DNA of 64,000 nt from Byssovorax sp. (GTDB lineage Bacteria > Myxococcota_A > Polyangia > Polyangiales > Polyangiaceae): contig JANYGI010000027.1 in assembly GCA_025362495.1 (NCBI GenBank), positions 1 through 64,000 on the forward strand. Direction: 5' to 3'. Positions within the stretch are counted from its first letter, which is position 1, and every line of letters begins with the position of its first letter. This document shows positions 44,917 through 52,202 of the stretch, piece by piece. Both the position numbers and the translations under genes were made by a program. The notes beneath the pieces were generated by a model, which did not search any database, had not been told where the DNA came from, and saw only the letters and a program-made list of their open reading frames with translations.

Positions 44917-45996
44917 ATGAACAGCGTCGAGCTCTACAAGAAGGGAACCGACCCGAAAGGCGCCGATCCGAACGAGGAATGCACCGTCTGGATCGAGGGC
45001 ACCACGCTCTACTGGCTCCGGGTCACCTACGGTGTCGGGCGCAACCAGCGGGACGAGGGCGACCGCCGGTTCGACACCGCCGCAGAGGCCGAGAAGGCCG
45101 CCGAGGCGATGATCGCCGAGCTCAAGGCGGCGCGCTTCGAAGAGGCGGCTACCGAGCCGGCCGCGCCCGAGCCGGAGAAGCCTTCGACGGCGAAGAAGGG
45201 GGCGGTGAAGCCCTCCTGGTTCAAGGTGCTGTCCAAACCGCTCCTCGCGCAGGACGCGAAGCTCCTCAAGCTCGCGAAGAGCAAGGGGCTCGCGCATCGC
45301 TTCGACGAGGTCCAGGCCCTGATGCGGCCGGGGATGGACCTCGCGCTCAAGAAGGCCAAACCGGCTGATTTGAAGGGGATCGTGTCGCGCATCGGTGGCG
45401 AGCCGGATCTCCCGTCGGCCAGCGCCTGGCCCGCCGCGGACGGCGCCCCGCTCACGTTCGTCGCGCAGATCGTGATCGGACCCGAGGTGAAGGAGCACGA
45501 CCTCGAAGGCCTCCTCCCCGAAAAAGGTGTACTGTCCTTCTTCGCGCAGCTCGATCCCGATTCGGCCGAGTACGGCGATCGCTGTGCGGTCCTGTTCTTC
45601 CCGACCACGAAGGGGCTCGCCCGCGTCGCGGCGCCCTCACCCGCGAGCGTCCTGAAGAACGCTGGGCTCCTCACGCCCAAGCCGCGGCTCACGGTCGCGC
45701 CGAGCGACGTCCCGGCGGTCGAGGCGCTGGGGCTGACGCGCGCCGAGCAGGGTGCCTATCACGACGAGCTCTTCCTCGGCCCGATCCCCGAGGGGCGTCA
45801 TCACATGCTGCTGGGCTGGCCGAACGCGACCACGCACCACGACATCAAGGGCAAGCGCTTCCTCGCCCAGTTCGACTCGGATCATCGCCTCGATTTCCAG
45901 ATGGGCGACTACGACACGCTCCGCTTCTACATCGACGGCGACGCGATCGACGCGACGACGCTGAAGACGGCGGTCTGCACGCTCTCGGAGGGCTGA
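44917..45996 (+). CDS. WGR-like plus YwqG/DUF1963 protein, candidate immunity
   Basis: 359 aa. The N-terminal ~75 residues look like a WGR domain (VELYKKGTD, then GTTLYWLRVTYGVGRNQ and RFDTAAEAEKAAEAMI). After a Pro/Glu/Lys linker, a YwqG/DUF1963-like domain (about 150-359) shows LPSASAWPAADGAPLTFVAQI, GVLSFFAQLDPDSAEYG, HHMLLGWPNATTHHD and LAQFDSDHRLDFQMGDYDTLRFYI. The gene starts 15 bp after the RHS toxin and carries its own -10-like signal, a position typical of immunity genes. Immunity is inferred from location, not demonstrated by family. Confidence 0.8.
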   Translation: MNSVELYKKGTDPKGADPNEECTVWIEGTTLYWLRVTYGVGRNQRDEGDRRFDTAAEAEKAAEAMIAELKAARFEEAATEPAAPEPEKPSTAKKGAVKPSWFKVLSKPLLAQDAKLLKLAKSKGLAHRFDEVQALMRPGMDLALKKAKPADLKGIVSRIGGEPDLPSASAWPAADGAPLTFVAQIVIGPEVKEHDLEGLLPEKGVLSFFAQLDPDSAEYGDRCAVLFFPTTKGLARVAAPSPASVLKNAGLLTPKPRLTVAPSDVPAVEALGLTRAEQGAYHDELFLGPIPEGRHHMLLGWPNATTHHDIKGKRFLAQFDSDHRLDFQMGDYDTLRFYIDGDAIDATTLKTAVCTLSEG

Positions 45997-46003
45997 CGCG
46001 CGG

Positions 46004-46423
46004 ATGAGCCTCGAAATCGAGCTCGCCGAGGCCTCGGAGCACCGCTGTGGTTGCTGCGGGAAACGGTCGCACACGCTGCGCGGCTTCGTCACGAAGGACG
46101 GAGACGCGCACGCGGTCTACATGGCCGGCTACACCGAGAAGCACACGCCGGAAGAGGGCACTCTCCTCGTGTCAATCGGCGACTGGACCGATGGATCGAC
46201 GCCGGCCGACCGCGCGGCCGTGGTGATGAAGGCGCAGAAGATCGACGGCCGATTCCAGCTCATGGTCGTCGGCCCGGAGGGCTGCCCGTGGGACGACGTC
46301 GCCGTCTTCGGCGCCATCGCGACCCGGGCCGAAGCGCTCGCGCGCGCCGACATCCAGGAGTATTTCCACGTCGCCGATCACGTGCTGGAGATCGACACCC
46401 GGTTCACGCGCGGGTTCGCGTAG
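46004..46423 (+). CDS. small Cys-motif protein, second immunity candidate
   Basis: 139 aa, unrecognised. An N-terminal HRCGCCGKRSH motif could bind zinc. The rest is alpha/beta (FQLMVVGPEGCPWDDVAVFGAIATRAEALA) with no signal peptide or membrane segment. It lies 7 bp after the WGR-YwqG gene on the same strand, so it belongs to the toxin/immunity transcript. It could be immunity, accessory or metal-handling; the sequence does not decide. Its stop is followed, across a short gap, by the convergent HEAT-repeat gene. Confidence 0.7.
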   Translation: MSLEIELAEASEHRCGCCGKRSHTLRGFVTKDGDAHAVYMAGYTEKHTPEEGTLLVSIGDWTDGSTPADRAAVVMKAQKIDGRFQLMVVGPEGCPWDDVAVFGAIATRAEALARADIQEYFHVADHVLEIDTRFTRGFA

Positions 46424-46456
46424 CGCGCGACGGCGCCGCGAGCTTCGCCCCGTCGG

Positions 46457-48508
46457 TCAGCGCACCGCGGGGCGCGCCCACGAGCCTGGCGTCTCGGCCG
46501 TCGCCTTCACCAGCGATCCCCAGGCCGCCAGGCTCTGCTCCTGGACGAGCACGAAGTCGTGGGGATCGAAATGCGTCACCTTGCCAGTCCACGCCGCGAG
46601 CTCGCGGTGGAGCCGGCGCCGGTCCTCGGGGCCGAGCGGCAGCCGATCGAGCTCGTGGAGCGATATCGACGGTGAGTACGGGTTGCCACGTCGCACGCGC
46701 TGATCGGGATCGTAGCGACTCCCGTGCTCGCTCCAGTAGGCGCGCCAGCGCAGCGGATCGATCGAGGCGATCTCCAGCGTCTCGGTCGAGCTCGCGGGCG
46801 GCAGAAAGCGGGGATCGCTGATCAGCTCGGCGAGCGTCCGGCGCGAGGGGCCGGCGTCAGGATCGGGATCGTCCATCTCGCTGTCGTCGAGCGCGTCGGG
46901 CGGGACTTCGATGCTCTCGATCAGCTTCGCGCCGAGCAGCCGTTCGAGCGCGGCGCCGGCCGCGAGTTTGATCGCTTCGTCCTCGGATCCGAGCAGGTCA
47001 ATCAGCGCGGGGACCGCCGCGAGGTGACCGGCCCACCCGACGGCCTCGACCGACGTCGGGGTCGGCGCGGCGTTCATGCGATCGAGGAGCCACCGCGCGT
47101 CGTCCTCGCTCGGCACGATCGCCAGGTGGAGGAGCGCGCGCTCGCCCAGCGTGCCGACCGCAGCGGCGCGCGCGGCGGAGGACGCCTGAGGGTGCGCCGC
47201 GAGCGCCATGGCCGCGAGCGCGGCCTCTTGCACGCGCGGATCGGCGTGCTGCTGCGCCCGCGCGAGGGCGCGTCGCAGATCGGGATGGCGCGCGATCGCG
47301 AGGGCAGGCAACGCCAGCGCGAGGACGCCGGGATCCTCGTCGTCAGCGAGCTCGGCGAGCTCTGCGCTCGTGAGCCAGCCCCGGTACGCGAGCACCTCGA
47401 CCGCCAGCGCGCGGCACCCGAGCTCGGTGGACGCGAGGAGCGACCGCAGCGCGCCGGGGATGAACGGGTTCGGCGCGATCTTCATCGCCGACGCGAAGGA
47501 CCCGGCCACGACGGGATCGTTCGGCCCGAAGCGATGGAGCACGCGCTCTGCTCCGGCGAGCGCGTCGCGCCCTTCGAGGCAGCCGCCGAGCAGCGACATC
47601 GCGAACACGCTCATCGGGTTGGCGATCGGCGCGTCGAGCGCGAGCGGCTCGAGGTACGCGACGGCGGGTGATCCGAGCGCGGCGAGCGCGTCGATGGTGC
47701 GCACCAGGCGCTGCTCGAGAGGCAACGACGTGCGAAACGCGTCGCCCGCGAGCGGCGTCCGCTGGATACCGAGCATGCCAATCTCGTCGAAGCACTCGCG
47801 CGCCCAGCGCCGGATGAACTCCGAGTCTTCGAGGGGCGCGGCGGGCGGCTGCGCAAAGCCTGGAGGCGGGGATACCGGCGCGGGAGCCGCAGGCGGCGGC
47901 GAGGGCCGGCGCGGCGCGAGCGACGCGGGCCGCTGCTCGGCGAGGCGTCGCGCGAGCCTGGCGGTCGCCGCGAGCTCGGCGAACGTTGTGGGCTCGGGGA
48001 GCGCGACCACCTCCACGCTCTCTTCCGGCTCGGGCACGGGGGGCGCGGCGAACGATGGCACGAGCGACGCGCGCTCGATCGCATGGAAAGGCGGCAGCTC
48101 GGCCGCGGCCTCGAGCTCCTTCGCGACGCGGCTCGCGAAGGCGACCCGAGGGAGGCGCTCCTCGGCGCGAAGGAGCTCGCGACAGGCCGCGCGCAGGGCG
48201 TCGAGCGCCGGCGGCAGACCCGCGCGCGCGAGGAGGATCGCCGCGTCCCAGAGCCGCGCGTGGGCGAGGTTGATCGCCGTCGAGCGATCGGCGCGCCCGT
48301 CGAACGCGTCGTACATCGCGGCGATCCCGAGCTCGAGCCGCCGCGCCGCCGGCGCGAGGTGCGCGCTCGGCGCCGACTCGTCGCCGATCGCCCGAGCGGC
48401 CGCGTGAGCGCGCTCGTGCGCCCGCTCGAGGTGTCTCATCCACGGCGACGCGGGATCCGCGGCGAGCAGCAGAGCTTCCATACTCCACGATGGTTTACTC
48501 CTTTTCAT
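46457..48508 (-). CDS. HEAT-repeat protein resembling TIGR02270 family
   Basis: 683 aa. The N-terminal third is helical (AHLAPAARRLELGIAAMYDAFDG) and followed by a Pro/Ala linker (about 180-225). A run of HEAT-like helices (about 230-560) includes LAALGSPAVAYLEPLALDAP, ADPRVQEAALAAMAL and HLAAVPALIDLLGSEDEAIKL. The C-terminal W-rich block (YWSEHGSRYDPDQRVRRGNPY, then RRRLHRELAAWTG) resembles the end of the TIGR02270 family, often found near T6SS genes. It is longer than typical TIGR02270 members owing to the N-terminal extension. ATG 48481 is an alternative start. It is divergent from the helical-module gene. Confidence 0.75.
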   Translation of the reverse strand: MKRSKPSWSMEALLLAADPASPWMRHLERAHERAHAAARAIGDESAPSAHLAPAARRLELGIAAMYDAFDGRADRSTAINLAHARLWDAAILLARAGLPPALDALRAACRELLRAEERLPRVAFASRVAKELEAAAELPPFHAIERASLVPSFAAPPVPEPEESVEVVALPEPTTFAELAATARLARRLAEQRPASLAPRRPSPPPAAPAPVSPPPGFAQPPAAPLEDSEFIRRWARECFDEIGMLGIQRTPLAGDAFRTSLPLEQRLVRTIDALAALGSPAVAYLEPLALDAPIANPMSVFAMSLLGGCLEGRDALAGAERVLHRFGPNDPVVAGSFASAMKIAPNPFIPGALRSLLASTELGCRALAVEVLAYRGWLTSAELAELADDEDPGVLALALPALAIARHPDLRRALARAQQHADPRVQEAALAAMALAAHPQASSAARAAAVGTLGERALLHLAIVPSEDDARWLLDRMNAAPTPTSVEAVGWAGHLAAVPALIDLLGSEDEAIKLAAGAALERLLGAKLIESIEVPPDALDDSEMDDPDPDAGPSRRTLAELISDPRFLPPASSTETLEIASIDPLRWRAYWSEHGSRYDPDQRVRRGNPYSPSISLHELDRLPLGPEDRRRLHRELAAWTGKVTHFDPHDFVLVQEQSLAAWGSLVKATAETPGSWARPAVR

Positions 48509-48525
48509 CGCCCACCGTCGAGTAC

Positions 48526-48531
48526 GATACT
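48526..48531 (+). promoter_or_regulatory. -10-like GATACT, leaderless start
   Basis: It ends 6 nt before GTG 48538 with no ribosome site. Position and sequence resemble the TACACT elements at 29258 and 44904. Confidence 0.4.
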
Positions 48532-48537
48532 GCCCGC

Positions 48538-48996
48538 GTGGAGAATGACATCGAGGTCTACGCCCGGGTGATGGCCGAGCTCGCCTCCGCGGGCGACGCG
48601 CGTGGGGAGGTCCTGGCGCGCCATGGCCTCGACGAGGCCCGCTGGGAGGCGATCGACACGCGCTGGCAAGCGCAGATCTCCGCGGCGATGGATCAGGATC
48701 CCGAGGACGACGGCGTCCCGGAGATCCTCGTCAGGTACGCGGCCGCCTACGACGTCGCTCAGCGGTCGATCGCTCCGCCGATCTCGCTCGATCAGTTCGC
48801 GCTGGTGACCCGTCTGCTCGGAGCGAGCACCGATGTGCGCGCGGCGCTCGCCAGAGTGGGAGTCACCTTTGCCGACTACGTGCGTGGGAGCGAGCACTGG
48901 AGCCGCAAGCTCGCGGGAGATCCCGAGCTGGAGCGCCGGTTCGACGAGGTGCTCCGCACGGGCGGAGATGGCCCGTCCGGTCGCGAGATGCCGTGA
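48538..48996 (+). CDS. protein made of two helical modules shared with the 29946-31196 gene
   Basis: 152 aa from the GTG (ATG 48490 would add 16 residues). Two tandem copies of the helical module are seen. Copy one is at about 3-75 (VYARVMAELASAGDARGEVLARHGL, then RWQAQISAAMD). Copy two is at about 85-145 (SLDQFALVTRLLGASTDVRAALARVGV, then HWSRKLAGDPELERRFDEVL). No enzyme motif is present. It closes the spike island on the right, next to the HEAT gene, as the linker version opens the second half on the left. An accessory or scaffold role for effector delivery is inferred from position. Confidence 0.7.
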   Translation: MENDIEVYARVMAELASAGDARGEVLARHGLDEARWEAIDTRWQAQISAAMDQDPEDDGVPEILVRYAAAYDVAQRSIAPPISLDQFALVTRLLGASTDVRAALARVGVTFADYVRGSEHWSRKLAGDPELERRFDEVLRTGGDGPSGREMP

Positions 48997-49297
48997 GCCC
49001 CCGGAGGGCGCGACAGGCACGTTGACGGCGAGCGGCTCTTCGTCGGCGGTGCCCGGGTGTGCAACGATGGATCCCATCGCTGGACAGCGTCGTCGATCGT
49101 GCAACGACGTTGCCCGCGCGCCTGGTCGCCTCGCGCGGCCGCGAGCGCCGGGAAGCCGCGCCTGGATATAGCGACGCCCGCGCCGGAATCGAGCCGACCC
49201 CGGCGGCATGGGCTCGGGCCCTGGTGTCGCGAAGCCAGCGGCGCGCGGGGGGTGACACGCCGCGCCTCGATGATCGAGGATGATCCGGGATCAGCTG
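48997..49297. other. 301-bp intergenic region
   Basis: No gene seen. Two short palindromes, CCTCGAT-G-ATCGAGG (49265-49279) and GATCCGGGATC (49282-49292), lie just beyond the tRNA 3' end and may terminate it. Confidence 0.45.
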
Positions 49298-49371
49298 TCG
49301 GGGAGGCGGGATTTGAACCCGCGACAACGAGCACCCAAAGCTCGTGCACTACCGGACTGTGCGACTCCCCG
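49298..49371 (-). tRNA. tRNA-Pro(UGG)
   Basis: A 74-nt cloverleaf reads on the minus strand. The acceptor is CGGGGAG/CTCCCCG with discriminator A. The D-stem is GCAC/GTGC. The anticodon stem CGAGC/GCTCG has loop TTTGGGT, giving anticodon TGG. The T-arm is GCGGG-TTCAAAT-CCCGC. CCA is not encoded. Position 9 is C, and all four stems pair fully. Confidence 0.95.
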
Positions 49372-49461
49372 GTGTGAGCCGTGAAGGCTCATGGGGCCGA
49401 GACTAGTCGACGGCCCGCGGCACCGCAAGCCTCGCCCCGTCTCGCCGCGTCGACGTTGCCG

Positions 49462-51735
49462 CTAGAGGTTGTCCACGAAGTAATCGACGACGCGCATCAT
49501 CGCGTACTTGCGCGCCGCGGGGTTGCGATAACCGTGACGTTCGCCGGGGAACACGAAGAGATCGAACTTCTTCTCGGCCTCGACCAGGGCGTCGATCAGA
49601 TGCGCGCTGTTCTCGAAGTGGACGTTCTCATCCATCATCGCGTGGATCAGGAAGAGCTTGCCTCGCAGGTTCTTGGCCTTCGTGGCGAGGTCCGACGCCG
49701 CATAGCCCGTCGGATTCTCCGCCGGAGTCGACATGTAGCGCTCGGTGTAGCCGGTGTCGTAGAGGCTCCACTCCGTCACGGGCGAGCCGGAGACGCCGAC
49801 CTTGAAGCGATCGGGCGCCGCGAACATCGCCAGCGCCGCCATGAAGCCGCCGTAGCTGTGGCCGTAGATGCCCGCACGATCGGTGTCGACGAACGGGAGC
49901 GTCTTCAGGTAGTCGAGCCCCGTGAGCTGATCTTGCAGCTCGATCTCGCCCATGCGCTTGTAGATAGGCGCCTCGAACGCCGGGCCGCGGCCGGCGCTGC
50001 CGTGGTTGTCGAGCTGGAACACCACGAAGCCGCGATCGGCGAGGTGCTGCCAGAGCAGGTGCGGCGCCCACTCGTCGCGCACGAGCTGCACGCCGGGGCC
50101 GCCGTAGACCATCACGATCACCGGGTAGCGCTTGCCCGCCTCCATCTTGCGCGGCTCGAGGATCTCGCCGTAAAGCGTGTCGCCGAGCTTGCTCTGCACC
50201 GAGACGATCTTCGGCGGCCGGATCCCGAGCTTGTCGATGTCGGCCTCGCGCGGGATGGCGAGCTCGCCGAGGACCGCCGCCGCCGCGCCGTGCACGACCG
50301 CGCGCGGCATCCGGTCCGACGCCGAGTGCACGTCGACCCAGCCCTTGCCGTCGCGGCTCATCACCACCGAGTGCACGCCGCGATCGGTGGTGAGCTTCTC
50401 GATCGCGCCGCCGCCCACGGGCACCGAGTAGAGGTGGACCTCGACCTTCGAGGTCATGGTTCCGAGGAAGTAAACGAGGCCTTTTTCCTCGTCGATCCCG
50501 GCGACCTCGTGCACGTCCCAGTCGCCGTGCGTGAGCTCGGCGAGGCGCTTGCCGGTCGCCGCGTCGCGGGTCTCGAGGTGAACGTGCCCGCCGGCGATCG
50601 TGGTCGCGAGCAGCGTCGGCGATCGATCGAGCGGGTGCACGTCTTCGTACATCACCCAGGTCGGCGAGGTCTCGCTCCAGAGCTCCTTCACGGCGCCGGT
50701 GGCGACGTCGGCGCGGAGGACGCTGAGCGTCTTCTGATCGCGCGTGAGAGACTGGAAAACAAGGGATTTCCCGTCGGGCAAGAACTTGAAGCGACCGAAG
50801 TAACGATCGCCCGGCGGGACGTCGAGCCACGTCGTCTTCTTCGTCTTGATGTCGAGGATCCCGGGCTTCACCGTGGGGTTCTTCTGTCCCGCGCGCGGGT
50901 AGCGCTGCTGCATCAGATCGGGCTTCCCGTGGCGGAAGCCCATCACCGGTACGGTGTCCACGGCGCGCTCGTCGACCTCGAGATAGAGAACGTGATCGCC
51001 CGTCGGCGACCAGAAGAGGCCGCTCGGCTCGTCGAGCTCTTCCTGGCCGATGAAGTCGCTGAGGCCGCGGGTCACGCCCTCGGGCGCGCCGTGCGTGAGC
51101 GCCGTCTCCTTCTTCGTCGTCACGTCGATCATCGCGAGCTCGCCCTTGCGAACGAAGGCGATCTTCGAGCCGTCGGCGCTGAGCTGCGGATCGATCGCGG
51201 GCTCGGTGCTCTCGGTCAGGCGCGTGACGACGCCGCCCGCGTCGCGCACGAAGAGATCGCCGCCCTGGGGGATCAGCATCACGTTCGCGCGCTTGGCCCA
51301 AGCGTAGCCGGTGATGCCGCTGGTGCGCTGGCGCTGCCTCTCGCGCCGCAGCTCTTCCTCGCGCGACAGCGGGCGATCTTGCTTGTGGAGATCGCTCGCG
51401 CGCACGAGGACGCTGGCCTTCTGCGTGGCGAGGTCGAACCCGAAGAGCGCCATCTCGGCGCCCTGGGTCTCGCTCTGCAAGTAGGTGACGACCTTGCCAT
51501 CGGGCGAGAACCCGACGACGCGCGGGATCTGCAAACCGGGCTCGGGGAAGCGGGAAATTCGCTCGAAATCGATCGGGCTCGCGTCGGCGCCGAGGATGGT
51601 CGGGCGCGCTGACGGCGGGGCAGGCGGCGCGGCGGGAGGGGTCGGTGTGGTCGGCGGCATCGGCGGCTCCGGGGTGCAAGCGGCGCCCGCGAAGAGCGCG
51701 ACGAAGAACAGGCTATTCAGGGCGAGGCGCGGCAT
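49462..51735 (-). CDS. S9 family (dipeptidyl-peptidase IV-like) lipoprotein peptidase
   Basis: 757 aa. A lipoprotein signal ends AGAAC (Cys20), followed by a Pro-rich spacer. An eight-bladed-propeller-like DPPIV N-domain (about 60-470) leads to an alpha/beta-hydrolase domain with nucleophile Ser in GHSYGG, Asp in MMDENVHF and His in GERHGYR. EELDEPSG in the propeller corresponds to the Glu-Glu motif that binds the substrate N-terminus in DPP-IV. It is therefore probably an envelope-anchored exopeptidase removing X-Pro or X-Ala dipeptides, useful to a predator. The tRNA-Pro lies 90 bp downstream on the same strand. Confidence 0.93.
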   Translation of the reverse strand: MPRLALNSLFFVALFAGAACTPEPPMPPTTPTPPAAPPAPPSARPTILGADASPIDFERISRFPEPGLQIPRVVGFSPDGKVVTYLQSETQGAEMALFGFDLATQKASVLVRASDLHKQDRPLSREEELRRERQRQRTSGITGYAWAKRANVMLIPQGGDLFVRDAGGVVTRLTESTEPAIDPQLSADGSKIAFVRKGELAMIDVTTKKETALTHGAPEGVTRGLSDFIGQEELDEPSGLFWSPTGDHVLYLEVDERAVDTVPVMGFRHGKPDLMQQRYPRAGQKNPTVKPGILDIKTKKTTWLDVPPGDRYFGRFKFLPDGKSLVFQSLTRDQKTLSVLRADVATGAVKELWSETSPTWVMYEDVHPLDRSPTLLATTIAGGHVHLETRDAATGKRLAELTHGDWDVHEVAGIDEEKGLVYFLGTMTSKVEVHLYSVPVGGGAIEKLTTDRGVHSVVMSRDGKGWVDVHSASDRMPRAVVHGAAAAVLGELAIPREADIDKLGIRPPKIVSVQSKLGDTLYGEILEPRKMEAGKRYPVIVMVYGGPGVQLVRDEWAPHLLWQHLADRGFVVFQLDNHGSAGRGPAFEAPIYKRMGEIELQDQLTGLDYLKTLPFVDTDRAGIYGHSYGGFMAALAMFAAPDRFKVGVSGSPVTEWSLYDTGYTERYMSTPAENPTGYAASDLATKAKNLRGKLFLIHAMMDENVHFENSAHLIDALVEAEKKFDLFVFPGERHGYRNPAARKYAMMRVVDYFVDNL

Positions 51736-51764
51736 CGGGCGCCATCTTCGCGCGAGGCCGCGCG

Positions 51765-52202
51765 ATGCGCAACGAGCGCGCTGCGGCGGTGAAGATCGAA
51801 TACAAGCCGCCCGTGGACGCAGGCCGACTCTCTTTGCACCACCTGGCGATCACCGTCGTCGATCTCGCGCGCGCCGAGCGATTCTATGCGGGCGTGCTCG
51901 GCCTCCCGGTCGAGCGACGCTGGGCCGACGCGGCAGGGGCGCCGCGATCGATCTGGCTCGGCCTCGGCGCCGGCGCGTTCCTGGCGGTCGAGCGCTTCGG
52001 AGGCGACGCCGGCGCCCGCGTCGTCGATCGGCCCGGGTGGCACTGCGTCGCGCTCGGCATCGACGCTTCGGCGCGCGCGTCGTGGCGAGGACGCCTCGCC
52101 GAGGCCGGCTTCCCGGTCGAGCGCGAGAGCGATTTCACGCTTTACGTGCGCGATCCCGAGCAGAACCTCGTCGCGTTGAGCCACTACCCCGACGCGGGCT
52201 GA
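51765..52202 (+). CDS. VOC-superfamily (glyoxalase-like) protein
   Basis: 145 aa with one VOC motif pair: SLHHLAITVVDLARAERFYAGVLGLPV at the start, then WHCVALGIDA and a C-terminal FTLYVRDPEQNLVALS. The His, Glu and other metal-ligand candidates of glyoxalase/dioxygenase relatives are present, but the substrate is not identifiable. ATG 51765 is chosen because the frame upstream overlaps the divergent peptidase gene and has no homology. Its 3' end overlaps the convergent rtcR gene by 19 bp. Confidence 0.85.
   Translation: MRNERAAAVKIEYKPPVDAGRLSLHHLAITVVDLARAERFYAGVLGLPVERRWADAAGAPRSIWLGLGAGAFLAVERFGGDAGARVVDRPGWHCVALGIDASARASWRGRLAEAGFPVERESDFTLYVRDPEQNLVALSHYPDAG

Noticed and set aside
41092-45498. 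A 1468-codon open frame antisense to the RHS and YwqG genes
   Set aside because: Arg/Asp/Val-rich shadow translation typical of third-position GC bias. It has no domain, while the sense strand has clear RHS repeats.
49298-49371. tRNA-Pro as an integration site of a mobile island
   Set aside because: No integrase, transposase or direct repeat of the tRNA 3' end was found within the window.
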